From positions 115,405 through 179,404 of the forward strand of contig JBDTMZ010000168.1 in NCBI GenBank assembly GCA_039934035.1: a stretch of DNA of 64,000 bases. Direction: 5' to 3'. The stretch comes from Solibacter sp039934035 (GTDB taxonomy: Bacteria; Acidobacteriota; Terriglobia; Bryobacterales; Bryobacteraceae). The position numbers and the translations under genes were made by a program. The stretch's first letter is position 1, and each line of letters starts with the position of its first letter. The notes under the pieces were generated by a model, which had not been told where the DNA came from, did no database searches, and worked only from the letters and a program-made list of their open reading frames with translations. This document shows positions 7,970-16,596 of the stretch, piece by piece.

Positions 7970-10900
7970 TTATGCCTCCTGACGTAGCGTCACCAGACGC
8001 TGTCCTGCACTCACCATGGCGCCCGGGACGCAATTCAGCATCTCCACAACACCCGCTCCCGGCGCCACCACGGCGATCTCCATCTTCATGGCCTCCAGCA
8101 CCAACAATTTCTCTCCGGCCTGCACCCTTTGCCCGGCCTGCACCGCGATATTCCAGACGCTCGCGGTCACCGGCGAACACACCGCGCGGCAGCCCTCGGG
8201 CACCGCGTCCAGTTCCGGTCCCGGAGCGCCGTCGTTCTCCGCCGCGACAAACTGGTCTACGCCGGCCAGTGCCCAACGCTCGCGTTCCGCTTCGAAGGCG
8301 TCCTGTTGCGTAAGCTTGAATTCCGCGCTCTGCGTGCGGATCGATTCCAAATACGCGTGATAATCCTTGAGCTTGAATTCGCCTTCTTCGATCCGTAGCG
8401 GGTACCCGCCATAGGGGAAGTCCTCGCGAATTTCCAGCAGTTCCCGCGCGCTTACCGGATAGAAGCGAATCTGGTCGAAGAACCGGAGCAGCCAGGGCGG
8501 GGAAGCGTGGAAGGTATTCCACATCTGCACCGTGCGCCCGACGAACTGATATCCGCCCGGACCCTCCATGCCGTACACGCACATGTACGCGCCGCCGATG
8601 CCGACTGCGTTCTCCGGCGTCCAGGTGCGCGCCGGATTGTACTTCGTCGTCACCAGGCGGTGGCGCGGATCCACCGGAGTCGCCACCGGCGCGCCGAGGT
8701 ACACGTCGCCCAGGCCGAGCACGAGATAGCTGGCATCGAATACAATGCGCTTCACTTCGTCCACCGAGTCCAGGCCGTTGATGCGACGGATGAATTCGAT
8801 ATTGCTGGGACACCAGGGGGCGTCCGGCCGAACGCTCTGCATGTACTTGCGGATTGCAAGCAGGGTGGCTGGATCTTCCCACGAGAGCGGCAGGTGGACG
8901 GTGCGCGAAGGCGCCGAAATATTGTCGAGGTCCGGTATCCGCGCCTCGCACGCTTCCAACGCTTCGAGCAGCGCTTCGCGGCTCAAGCGTCCGGTGTCGT
9001 AGTGAATCTGTAGCGAACGCACGCCGGGCGTCAGATCGAGGATGCCCGGTAGCGCCGCATGGCGGATTTCCTGCTCCAGCGCGTGCGCTCGAAAACGCAG
9101 GTTGAAGTCGAGCACGTTGGGGCCGTATTCCACCAACAGGGAACGGTCGCCATCCGCCCGGCAGACCACTCCGGGGGCGCGTCGCAGCACCGGATCTTGC
9201 CTTTCGTCGCAGCGGAAACGAATGGTATCGCCCGGCCGCAACTGTCCCATTTTCCAAAGTTCATCGTGCCGGATGGTGGCCGGGCAAACGAAGCCACCGA
9301 GGCTGGGACCGTCGGGCCCGAGGATCACCGGCATGTCGCCCGTGAAATCCACCGTGCCGACGGCGTATGCGTTGTCGTGGATATTCGAAGGGTGCAGGCC
9401 GGCCTCGCCGCCGTCCTGGCGCGCCCATTTTGGCTTGGGCCCGATCAGGCGCACTCCGGTGCGGTCGGAGTTGTAGTGCACCTTCCATGCCGTGCTGAAG
9501 AACATCTCGATGTCATCGGGCGTGAAAAAGTCCGGTGCACCATGAGGTCCGTAGACGACGCCGATCTCCCACTCGTTCGTGTAGGACAGGCATCCCGGCC
9601 TGTCCAGTTCGCTTGCGAGCGCCGCCGCCTTTTCAGGCGCATCCGTCCCCAGCCTGAGTACGTCCCCGGCGCGCAGCACGCGTCCTGCATGCCCGCCGAA
9701 TCGCCCCAGAATGAAGGTGCTCTTACTGCCCAGATACTCGGGCACCGCGACTCCGCCTGCGATCGCCAGATACGCCCGCGCCCCCGCGCCCTGCGCCGTT
9801 CCCAACTCCAGCACTGCGCCGGCCGGCACCTCAATCGCCTGCCACAACGCCACCGCTGCGCCATCCAACTTCGCGCCGAAATCCGCGCCCGTCAGCGCAA
9901 TCGTGGTGTCGCACGCGAATTTCAGAGTCGGACCCATCACCGCGATTTCCAGTCCGGCCGCGCTCTCCGCATTGCCCACCAGGCGATTGCCCGTGCGGAA
10001 TGCCAGACCGTCCATCGGACCCGAAGGCGGCACGCCCACATGCCAATAGCCCAGCCGTCCCGGAACATCCTGCACCGTAGTCTGCACGCCGCCATCGATC
10101 ACGTCGATGGCGCGCCGCCGATAATCGAAGCCGCGCAGGTACGAAGTCGTGATCCCGCCCGCCAGAAACGCGGCATCGTCCACCACCTGGCGCAGGTAAT
10201 CGAGATTGCTTTCGATGCCCGCGACCTGGCATTCCGCGAGCGCCCCGCGCAGGCGTTCCAGAGCCTCCGACCGCGTCGCCCCGTGCACGATGATCTTCGC
10301 CAGCATCGGGTCGTAAAACGGCGTGACGTCCGTTCCCGATTCCACCCACGTTTCCACCCGCGCGTTGTCGGGCCACCGCACCAGGGAGAGGCGTCCCGCG
10401 CTCGGCTGGAAGTCCTTCGCCGCATCTTCCGCATACAGTCGCACCTGCAGCGAAGCTCCCTCCGGGCGAATCGCGAGCGTCTCCAGCGGCGCCATCTCGC
10501 CTGCCGCCTGGCGAAGCATCCACTCCACCAGATCGAAGCCCGTGACCTCTTCCGTCACACCGTGCTCCACCTGAAGGCGCGTATTCACTTCCAGGAAATA
10601 CCACTGGTGCGTGTCGTTGTCGTAAATGAACTCGACCGTGCCGGCCGACTGATACTTCACAGCGCGTCCCAGACTCAGCGCTGCTGCCAACAACGCGGCG
10701 CGCGAGGTCTCGCTCAACCCGGGCGCCGGAGTCTCTTCGATCACCTTCTGATTGCGCCGCTGCGCGGAGCAATCGCGTTCGCCCAGCGCCACCACGCCGC
10801 CGCGTCCATCGCCAAAAATCTGCACTTCGATGTGGCGCGCGTTCTCCACGAACTTTTCGAGGTACAGTCCGCTGGTGCCGAAACTAGCCTGGCTCAAGCG

Positions 10901-11452
10901 CTCCACCGCTTCGAAGGCCTGCGCCAACTCCTCCGCCGTGCGGCACAGGCGCATGCCGATACCGCCGCCGCCCGCCGTGCTCTTCAGCATGACCGGATAG
11001 CCGATGCCCGCCGCGCGTTCCAGCGCTTCCGCCCGCGACGCCAGCAGTTCCGTCCCCGGCAGCAGCGGCACTCCGCCTTGCGCCGCGATTTCCCGCGCCG
11101 TGTGCTTGAGTCCGAAATCGCGCATCTGCCCGGGCGTCGGGCCGATGAACACGATGCTGCGCGCGGCACACGCCTCCGCGAAGCCCGCGTTTTCACTCAG
11201 AAAGCCGTATCCGGGATGAATCGCTTCCGCGCCTGTACGGGCCGCCGCGTCCAGCAGCGCCGGAATCGAAAGGTAGCTCTGCGCGGCGGCTGCCGGACCG
11301 ATCGCCACCGCTTCATCCGCCTGCCTCACATGCAGCGAGTGGCGGTCGGCTTCGGAATATACGGCCACGGAGGCCACACCCATGCGCCGCAAGGTTCGGA
11401 TGATGCGGCACGCGATGGCCCCTCGGTTGGCAATAAGAACCTTACGGAACAT
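7970..11452 (-). CDS. Biotin-dependent urea/guanidine carboxylase
   Basis: A 1160-residue enzyme joining three modules. Residues 1-450 are biotin carboxylase (MFRKVLIANRGAIACRI at the start; the ATP-grasp lid GGGGIGMRLC). Residues ~460-1040 are the carboxyltransferase (KipA/KipI-like halves: VQTTVQDVPGRLGYWHVG, then the GGYQFVGRT region). The end carries a biotinyl domain with the biotin Lys in LEAMKME (~1121). Known members carboxylate urea to allophanate, but homologues co-encoded with two DUF1989 proteins have been shown to prefer guanidine. That gene context is exactly what is seen here, so guanidine carboxylase is the more likely activity; the specificity residues need an alignment. The ATG overlaps the previous stop as TGATG. 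Family length is about 1200. Confidence 0.93.
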   Translation of the reverse strand: MFRKVLIANRGAIACRIIRTLRRMGVASVAVYSEADRHSLHVRQADEAVAIGPAAAAQSYLSIPALLDAAARTGAEAIHPGYGFLSENAGFAEACAARSIVFIGPTPGQMRDFGLKHTAREIAAQGGVPLLPGTELLASRAEALERAAGIGYPVMLKSTAGGGGIGMRLCRTAEELAQAFEAVERLSQASFGTSGLYLEKFVENARHIEVQIFGDGRGGVVALGERDCSAQRRNQKVIEETPAPGLSETSRAALLAAALSLGRAVKYQSAGTVEFIYDNDTHQWYFLEVNTRLQVEHGVTEEVTGFDLVEWMLRQAAGEMAPLETLAIRPEGASLQVRLYAEDAAKDFQPSAGRLSLVRWPDNARVETWVESGTDVTPFYDPMLAKIIVHGATRSEALERLRGALAECQVAGIESNLDYLRQVVDDAAFLAGGITTSYLRGFDYRRRAIDVIDGGVQTTVQDVPGRLGYWHVGVPPSGPMDGLAFRTGNRLVGNAESAAGLEIAVMGPTLKFACDTTIALTGADFGAKLDGAAVALWQAIEVPAGAVLELGTAQGAGARAYLAIAGGVAVPEYLGSKSTFILGRFGGHAGRVLRAGDVLRLGTDAPEKAAALASELDRPGCLSYTNEWEIGVVYGPHGAPDFFTPDDIEMFFSTAWKVHYNSDRTGVRLIGPKPKWARQDGGEAGLHPSNIHDNAYAVGTVDFTGDMPVILGPDGPSLGGFVCPATIRHDELWKMGQLRPGDTIRFRCDERQDPVLRRAPGVVCRADGDRSLLVEYGPNVLDFNLRFRAHALEQEIRHAALPGILDLTPGVRSLQIHYDTGRLSREALLEALEACEARIPDLDNISAPSRTVHLPLSWEDPATLLAIRKYMQSVRPDAPWCPSNIEFIRRINGLDSVDEVKRIVFDASYLVLGLGDVYLGAPVATPVDPRHRLVTTKYNPARTWTPENAVGIGGAYMCVYGMEGPGGYQFVGRTVQMWNTFHASPPWLLRFFDQIRFYPVSARELLEIREDFPYGGYPLRIEEGEFKLKDYHAYLESIRTQSAEFKLTQQDAFEAERERWALAGVDQFVAAENDGAPGPELDAVPEGCRAVCSPVTASVWNIAVQAGQRVQAGEKLLVLEAMKMEIAVVAPGAGVVEMLNCVPGAMVSAGQRLVTLRQEA

Positions 11453-12111
11453 CAGTTCTCCGCGGCCTTCCAGATCAGCACCTGTACCGGCGTCGGATCG
11501 TAAGCGTTGCACGGATTATTCAACTGCGGGCAGTTACTGATGGCCACCAGGACATCGGTCTCCGCGCGCATTTCGACGTATTTCCCGGGCTCCGAAATGC
11601 CATCTTCGAAGGTCAGTCCGCCTTCGGGCGTCACTGGCACGTTCATGAAGAAATTGATGTTGCAGGTGATGTCGCGCTTTTCCATGCCGCGGCCCCAATC
11701 CATCAGGCCCTTGAGAAAGCTGCTGCGGCAGGCGTGCATGAAGCGCTTCTCGATCGCATAGCGCACCATGTTGCTTTCGTTGGCGCAGGCGCCGCCCAGC
11801 GTGTCGTGCCGCCCGCAGGTGTCCGCGGTGATGGTCAAAAGCACGGTGCCGCGCGTCGACATCAGGCGCGTGCCGGTGGTCAGGTAGATGTTGCCCTGCG
11901 CGCGAATCGTGTCCTGCGCGCTGTAGCGATCGGAGTAATCGTGCGCGTTATAAAACAGCGTGTCGGCCGCCTGATTCCCCTTCAGGTCCACGATGCGCAG
12001 GGTCTGCCCCTTGAGCACTTCGTAAACCCACGGTTCGCCCGCCGGCACTTCCTGGCTGTAGATCGCCTCTGCCGCCTTCAAATTACTTTCCACCATGCGA
12101 ATTCCGCTCAT
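11452..12111 (-). CDS. DUF1989 protein, probable carboxyguanidine deiminase subunit
   Basis: A 219-residue DUF1989 protein of the urea-amidolyase-associated type. Visible family features: GQTLRIVDLKGNQAAD near the N-terminus, the central TADTCGRHDTLGG motif and NINFFMNVPV. Together with the next gene upstream it corresponds to the pair that forms carboxyguanidine deiminase (CgdA/CgdB), converting carboxyguanidine to allophanate. That role comes from published work on homologues, not from this sequence. Its ATG overlaps the upstream stop as ATGA (12111-12108) and its own stop overlaps the carboxylase start, indicating tight translational coupling. Confidence 0.88.
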   Translation of the reverse strand: MSGIRMVESNLKAAEAIYSQEVPAGEPWVYEVLKGQTLRIVDLKGNQAADTLFYNAHDYSDRYSAQDTIRAQGNIYLTTGTRLMSTRGTVLLTITADTCGRHDTLGGACANESNMVRYAIEKRFMHACRSSFLKGLMDWGRGMEKRDITCNINFFMNVPVTPEGGLTFEDGISEPGKYVEMRAETDVLVAISNCPQLNNPCNAYDPTPVQVLIWKAAEN

Positions 12112-12824
12112 AGGAAATAGCGCTCCGTCAGGGTGAAACCGCGGTCGTTTTCCGGGCGTGAAATGCGGCACGGGTCTTCCGGACCCGGCGCCGGAACCCG
12201 CCGGATGGACAACTCCACCGGCTTCGGTGCGTACCGCGGATTCGGGTCCAGCGGATGCTGGCAGGTGTTCAGAAGCACCAGCACATTCATTTCGGCTCGC
12301 AATTCCACCCAATCGCCGGCCTTGGAATTGTTCGGGTGAAAGCTCATGCCGCCGTCTTCGCCCACGTCCACCCGGCTGAAGAAATTTACATTGGGAACCA
12401 GGTCGCGCGCCCCCAGTCCCCACTTCCCAAGTTCCACCAGCAGGCCGTCCAGGGCGTTCTTATGCGAATCGTTGCGGCACTCCTGATAGCGGCCGGGACC
12501 GTATTGTTTCAGGACGGTGACAGCATTCGAAAGGCCGCCGAGCGGGTCGTGCCAGCCCACCGAATCGCCGGTGAGCGAGCACAGCACGCGCCCCATGTCG
12601 GAATACAGCACAAAGCCTTCGGTCAGCCGCGCAATGTGTTGTGCCTTCAGCGTATCCGGCATGTTATAGCGTTCCACCGGACACTCGAAGTTATAGAAAA
12701 GTGCGGCCACGTTGGCGCCGCCTTCGCAGTCCACCAGGCGCAGCGCGGTGCCCCGTTTCAAGACGTGCGACCAGTTGGCGCCGCCTTGGACAGTCTCCTC
12801 CCATAGAATGGGCGTATCGCTCAT
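12108..12824 (-). CDS. DUF1989 protein, probable partner deiminase subunit, first gene of operon
   Basis: A 238-residue DUF1989 paralogue, the longer member of the pair. It shares the layout of its neighbour: GTALRLVDCEGGANVAALFYN, then LTGDSVGWHDPLGGLSNA and NVNFFSRVDVGEDG. The downstream protein has a Cys in the central motif (TADTCGRHD) where this one has a Val (GDSVGWHD), so the two may have different roles in a heteromer. It is the promoter-proximal gene of a seven-gene operon. AAGG lies six bases before the ATG. The leader holds the paired hairpins listed separately. Confidence 0.88.
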   Translation of the reverse strand: MSDTPILWEETVQGGANWSHVLKRGTALRLVDCEGGANVAALFYNFECPVERYNMPDTLKAQHIARLTEGFVLYSDMGRVLCSLTGDSVGWHDPLGGLSNAVTVLKQYGPGRYQECRNDSHKNALDGLLVELGKWGLGARDLVPNVNFFSRVDVGEDGGMSFHPNNSKAGDWVELRAEMNVLVLLNTCQHPLDPNPRYAPKPVELSIRRVPAPGPEDPCRISRPENDRGFTLTERYFL

Positions 12825-12848
12825 ATCAACCTTGTCCTCAGATGTGTC

Positions 12849-12891
12849 GCCCTTGCGGGCCGGTGAATCGGGTGAGGCTTACGAGCCGGTG
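12849..12891 (-). promoter_or_regulatory. Tandem hairpin leader of the carboxylase operon
   Basis: Read on the minus strand, two similar units lie 26 bases apart: CACCGG then a GGCT-CGTA-AGCC hairpin (12876-12887), and CACCGG then a GCCC-GCAA-GGGC hairpin (12849-12860). The second ends about 25 bases before the ATG, just ahead of the ribosome site. The arrangement recalls two-hairpin leader RNAs, but the loops are not the ACGR loops of guanidine-II and I find no guanidine-I core. It could also be a protein operator. The rest of 12825-13160 shows no gene; TATACT at 13145 is a possible -10 box for the divergent esterase gene. Confidence 0.4.
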
Positions 12892-13160
12892 GGAGGGCCG
12901 CAGCAGACATCCATCGCGGTCAGACGCAGGAATACGGCAAGCGAAATCTTCGCGTGATGATTCGTGCGTAAAACGGCAACTAACATTAGGGCCAGTATGG
13001 CAGAGCCAGCGCCAACTACCGCACAAAAAGAATCTATTGAGGGTATTAATAAGAAAGCGGTCACAAGCAGCCCGGTTCCGGTCGCCGTCTTAACAGAAAA
13101 TCGGGGGTTAACCTGGTAGCCCGTGAGGTCTGGAAGGCCTGGTATATACTGAGTGCCTGC

Positions 13161-14417
13161 ATGAAGAATTTCACTTCACTTTTGTTTGTAGCAGCGGTCC
13201 TCGCGACTCCTCTCCTGGCGCAGACCGTTACCCCCGAAGAGTTGATTGCCGCGGCGCGACTCGGCTCCGCATCCCCCGGCCTGAAGGAAAAAATCACCGG
13301 CACCCAGGGAGCGCGAAACGGCGCCACCGTGTGGGGCCAGGATTTCCTGTTCGTCTACGATTCGCCCACCCCCGTCCTGGTGTCGATCGACAACCAGCCC
13401 CCGTTGCCCTTGAAGCAGGTGGAGGGCTCGAACCTATGGATGCTGCTCACCAAAATGCGCACCGGCGTGACGCACTCCTACCAATTCTCCTCGGGCGGAA
13501 AAAACGTGGGCGCGCGCAACGACGTGGTGGGCTACAATCCCGATTCCTACCCGAAGCCCGGCGTGCCGAAAGGCAAGGTCACCGCGAAACTGACCATCAC
13601 CAGCAAACTGTACGACGGCATGGTCTCCGATTATTGGGTATACGCTTCGCCCGGAATCGACCCCAACGTGCCGGCGCCCCTGATGGTCTGGCATGACGGG
13701 CAAAACCTGCCCGGCGACTACACGCGCATCCGTCTCTTCACCGTCACCGAGAACCTGGTCGCGCAGAAGTTGATTCCGCCCATGGTGCACGTGATGATCG
13801 CGCCCGGCACGCTGAATGGCCGCGCGATGCGCTCCGTCGAGTACGACACGGTGAGCGACAAGTACGCCCGCTTTCTGATGGAGGAGGTGCTGCCTGAAGT
13901 GGAGAAGACCTACAAACTGCGGCCGGACGCCTATAGCCGCGCCGTCGCCGGAGAATCCTCGGGCGGCATCAGCGCCTTCAATGTCGCGTGGCAGATGCCG
14001 GGCAAGTTCAGCCGCGTGCACGCGTGGGTGTCCAGCTTCACCTCGATTCAATGGCGTCCGCAGGACAACCAGGACGGCGGTAACGTCTATCCGTTCAAGG
14101 TGCGCAAGGAACCCAAAAAGAATCTCCGCGTGTGGCTGAGCGACGGCTCGGAAGATTTGGAGAACAACTTCGGATCGTGGCCCATGCAGAACATCGCCAT
14201 GGCGAACTCGCTCAAGATGATGAACTACGATTTCCACTTCCGCTTCGGCACCGCCGTGCATGGCGGCGCGCAGGCGGGGCTGGATTTGCCCGAATCCCTG
14301 GCCTGGCTCTGGCGCGAGTACGACCCGGCCAAGACCGAACAGCAATACGAGCAGGAAGCTGCGGAAAAAGAGAAGCCGCTGTTCCGGGTGCAGATCTCTA
14401 ATCGCAGCGCCTGGTAG
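13161..14417 (+). CDS. Secreted esterase, enterochelin-esterase-like
   Basis: A 418-residue exported alpha/beta hydrolase. Signal peptide at 1-20 (MKNFTSLLFVAAVLATPLLAQ). An N-terminal beta-sandwich region (~60-130) is followed by the esterase-D/Fes-type hydrolase domain with WVYASPGIDP, MVWHDGQNLPG and the nucleophile elbow GESSGG (~residue 273). The acid/His part is likely LSDGSEDLENN and FGTAVHGG. It resembles the large acidobacterial set of periplasmic carbohydrate or siderophore esterases; the substrate is unknown. It has its own promoter, divergent from the nitrogen operon. No clear ribosome site is seen. Confidence 0.85.
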   Translation: MKNFTSLLFVAAVLATPLLAQTVTPEELIAAARLGSASPGLKEKITGTQGARNGATVWGQDFLFVYDSPTPVLVSIDNQPPLPLKQVEGSNLWMLLTKMRTGVTHSYQFSSGGKNVGARNDVVGYNPDSYPKPGVPKGKVTAKLTITSKLYDGMVSDYWVYASPGIDPNVPAPLMVWHDGQNLPGDYTRIRLFTVTENLVAQKLIPPMVHVMIAPGTLNGRAMRSVEYDTVSDKYARFLMEEVLPEVEKTYKLRPDAYSRAVAGESSGGISAFNVAWQMPGKFSRVHAWVSSFTSIQWRPQDNQDGGNVYPFKVRKEPKKNLRVWLSDGSEDLENNFGSWPMQNIAMANSLKMMNYDFHFRFGTAVHGGAQAGLDLPESLAWLWREYDPAKTEQQYEQEAAEKEKPLFRVQISNRSAW

Positions 14418-14773
14418 GGTGTTGCTTTTCAAAGAGCGAGGTGTTGCTAAATGCTGGCCCGGGTGAGCCGGGACAGCAAAAGGAATCGATCCCTTTTTCC
14501 TTCTCTAAGGAAGGATACAGCTGCCGCTGTTGGCCGCCTATTCGACGCTTAAACTATGGGCTCGGGATTATCGAAGGCCCCCTCGAGGTGTGTGGGCTCC
14601 CGCATAGAGTACCGATCGGGTTGCTTCTTGGCGAGCGAGCAACTCTTTTCACTTACAGAAATAGCATCCCGATTTTGGGCTGAGCGGGGGCGAAATTTGT
14701 AAGTACTTCGATTCACGGGAAATATAGTTTTCAAAAAAGTGAAATCGCCCGCGGTCCGAAATGGGCCGGCCGC
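14418..14773. terminator. Convergent gap with a weak terminator-like hairpin
   Basis: This 356-base gap lies between two converging genes. An AAAAGG/CCTTTT stem with an AATCGATC loop at 14478-14497, running into a short T-run, is a plausible terminator for the esterase gene. I see no protein gene or RNA gene in the remainder (14500-14773). Confidence 0.35.
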
Positions 14774-15964
14774 CTACAGCCTGCGCAGCAGTTCGCCCGC
14801 CAGATCCAGATCCACTACGATCTTCGCCACCAGCCCGAGGCGCACGATCTCCAGCACCGTATCCGCCTTGTTCGCCCCAATGCAGCAGAGTACGGTACCG
14901 GCCGCGCGCCCATCCCGCGCCCGTTCCGTACAATTGCGCAGCCGCTGTAGCAGATTGGCGCTCACCAGCTGGTGGTTGATCGCGTCAATCCGCCCTTCGC
15001 GATCTTCAATCGCCGGATTGCGCAGCAGGTAGCCGGAGATGTCGCCGTGCAGCAAACGGCGCGCCTCGGAAAGGGAAAGCCCCGCCGCGTGGAGTTCCTG
15101 CACGCCTCCGTAACCCAAGGGCCGCTCCTTCGGCCCGCAACTGGTCAGAATCAGGTCCGCCTTGTCGATCAGCGGGACTTCCTCCCCCTTGGGCTGCGGA
15201 CCCTCCGCGTTGGCGCCGAACACTTTCCGGTAGCCCGGCAGCAAACTGATGTAGCGCCGCACCGTCTCGCACTCCGCCACGGTCAGCCCTTCCTCCCGGT
15301 TGCGCGCGGGCAGCGGCAGGCGCGAGGGAACCCCCGCCAGCCAGTAGGCGTGGGAGTGGGCGCGGTCCGAATTCACGATCAGATCCAACTGGTGCGCGAG
15401 ACTCGAAGCACTCACTTTCCGCGGAGGTCCCTGCAACATTTCTCCGCAGAGCCCGAAGAATTCGATGGGGCGCTTGGGCCGCACCGGCGGGCGCTCCGCC
15501 AGCGCGCGGACCACGGAGGCGAACGTCTCGCCCCAACTGGTGCCCACCACGCGCGAGCCGGAAATCAGGTCGCCCAGGTACGGCGCCGAAGCGCGGCCGA
15601 AGAGTTCCAGCCGTGCGGCCCACGCGGCCGGGGTGGTTTCGGAACTGCCGCTGTCGAAGACCCGCACCTCCGGACTCTCGATGACGGCCGCGGCATCCTT
15701 GCGCATGGCGGCCAGCCGTTTGCGCAGTTCCGACGCGCCGGTGACCATGGTTTGGAGCGCGTCCAACTGCGGCGCGGAAAGCCCGTCGCGATTGAAGACC
15801 AGGCGCAGCCGGCCCTCCGCAAAACACTCCTGAATCACTTTGGTTACAGCCGAAGCGCTCACCTTCAGGTCTAGCGCAATGTCCTTCATGGTCATATGCC
15901 GCTCGGTGTGCATCAAAGCAATCAAAAGCTTTTTGTCGTCTGTGATGGTGCGCGGGCGGGCCAT
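14774..15964 (-). CDS. SorC/DeoR-type sugar-binding transcriptional regulator
   Basis: A 396-residue regulator. The ATG at 15964 has GGAGG five bases upstream and gives MARPRTITDDKKLL; four more codons upstream are less likely. Residues ~10-55 are a helix-turn-helix (MTMKDIALDLKVSASAVTKV). Residues ~100 onward are the SorC sugar-phosphate-binding fold: GSRVVGTSWGETFASVV and, near the end, AINHQLVSANLLQRL. It presumably senses a phosphorylated sugar. A palindromic site lies just upstream of its start, suggesting autoregulation. Which other genes it controls is not evident; the GH97 glycosidase nearby is one candidate. Confidence 0.85.
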   Translation of the reverse strand: MARPRTITDDKKLLIALMHTERHMTMKDIALDLKVSASAVTKVIQECFAEGRLRLVFNRDGLSAPQLDALQTMVTGASELRKRLAAMRKDAAAVIESPEVRVFDSGSSETTPAAWAARLELFGRASAPYLGDLISGSRVVGTSWGETFASVVRALAERPPVRPKRPIEFFGLCGEMLQGPPRKVSASSLAHQLDLIVNSDRAHSHAYWLAGVPSRLPLPARNREEGLTVAECETVRRYISLLPGYRKVFGANAEGPQPKGEEVPLIDKADLILTSCGPKERPLGYGGVQELHAAGLSLSEARRLLHGDISGYLLRNPAIEDREGRIDAINHQLVSANLLQRLRNCTERARDGRAAGTVLCCIGANKADTVLEIVRLGLVAKIVVDLDLAGELLRRL

Positions 15965-15995
15965 GATGACCTCCACTTCGAGTTTATACGCAAAT

Positions 15996-16025
15996 TCAAT
16001 AATCGATTACTAGTTGATTTATTGA
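15996..16025. promoter_or_regulatory. Palindromic operator candidate before the SorC-like gene
   Basis: Perfect 7-base arms TCAATAA (15996-16002) and TTATTGA (16019-16025), with further AATC/GATT symmetry inside, sit in an AT-rich stretch 32 bases before the regulator start and 40 bases before the divergent TTG start. This fits an operator for the SorC-like protein, possibly controlling both directions. Confidence 0.5.
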
Positions 16026-16065
16026 GAGATGGCGTTTATGATTTTGTATTCGAAAGGAGACCGCG

Positions 16066-16329
16066 TTGTCACCCGCTCAAGTGCGCTTCGATTCCTGGAA
16101 TGCAGAGCGCCAAAGACTGTTGAGGCACTTCGATAGACTGCCAATCCGAAGTGCGATTCCGTACCTGCTGGATTACCATCAGCTCACCGGGTTTGCCAAT
16201 GCCACGCCTTCCGATTACGTGATGTCTCGTGTTTTGTTCTCCGCGCCCGAGCGCTGCGAAACCCTGCGCGGGGGCGGTGTGAGTTTCGAAGAATTGTGGA
16301 ATATGCTGCGCGGTGCGCGGCCGGAGTAG
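16066..16329 (+). CDS. Small hypothetical protein (TTG start)
   Basis: An 87-residue protein, family not recognised. The start is taken as TTG because AAAGGAG lies six bases before it, a strong and well-placed ribosome site. The product is basic in its first third (NAERQRLLRHFDRLPIRSA), with no signal peptide or membrane segment. It is divergent from the SorC-like regulator and runs straight into the next small gene 4 bases later, so the two probably form an operon. Confidence 0.65.
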   Translation: MSPAQVRFDSWNAERQRLLRHFDRLPIRSAIPYLLDYHQLTGFANATPSDYVMSRVLFSAPERCETLRGGGVSFEELWNMLRGARPE

Positions 16330-16333
16330 GTAG

Positions 16334-16567
16334 ATGACTTGTGAGCCTTCGCAAACACGTTTGCATTATTCGAAAGTGGTCGCCGATTGCCTGCGTTACG
16401 TAATCGTGGACCGTGCCACCGATGGGGCGCTGAAGTTCTGGTCGCAGGAACCCGGGGATGTACGCTGGTATCCCTTCGAACCCGCATCTGACGAACGTAC
16501 GGCTGCCGTCGATCTCTGGCGCTCTGGCGGCGGCGATGCTGCGAATTGGCCGCTCCTGCTGCCCTGA
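16334..16567 (+). CDS. Small hypothetical protein
   Basis: A 77-residue soluble protein with no recognised domain. It is rich in Trp near the C-terminus (KFWSQEPGDVRWYPFEP ... DLWRSGGGDAANWPLLLP). The ATG lies 4 bases after the stop of the preceding small gene, with GGTAG nearby as a weak ribosome site. The S4-domain gene follows 29 bases later on the same strand. Confidence 0.55.
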   Translation: MTCEPSQTRLHYSKVVADCLRYVIVDRATDGALKFWSQEPGDVRWYPFEPASDERTAAVDLWRSGGGDAANWPLLLP

Positions 16568-16596
16568 CCGGCGCGCCTTCCGTACGAAAATGACGT

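Noticed and set aside
7968..9257. Extended allophanate hydrolase of over 1000 residues
   Set aside because: The extra N-terminal part is out of frame within the carboxylase gene; the true start at 7967 has AGGAGG and the family N-terminus.
9059..11503. An 814-residue open frame opposite the carboxylase gene
   Set aside because: High GC codon bias leaves the antisense frame open; composition is Arg/His-rich with no domain, and the minus-strand carboxylase is certain.
12825..13160. Guanidine-I (ykkC), guanidine-II or guanidine-III riboswitch before the carboxylase operon
   Set aside because: I looked for the conserved core strings and ACGR loops on the minus strand and did not find them; only the unrelated tandem hairpins are present.
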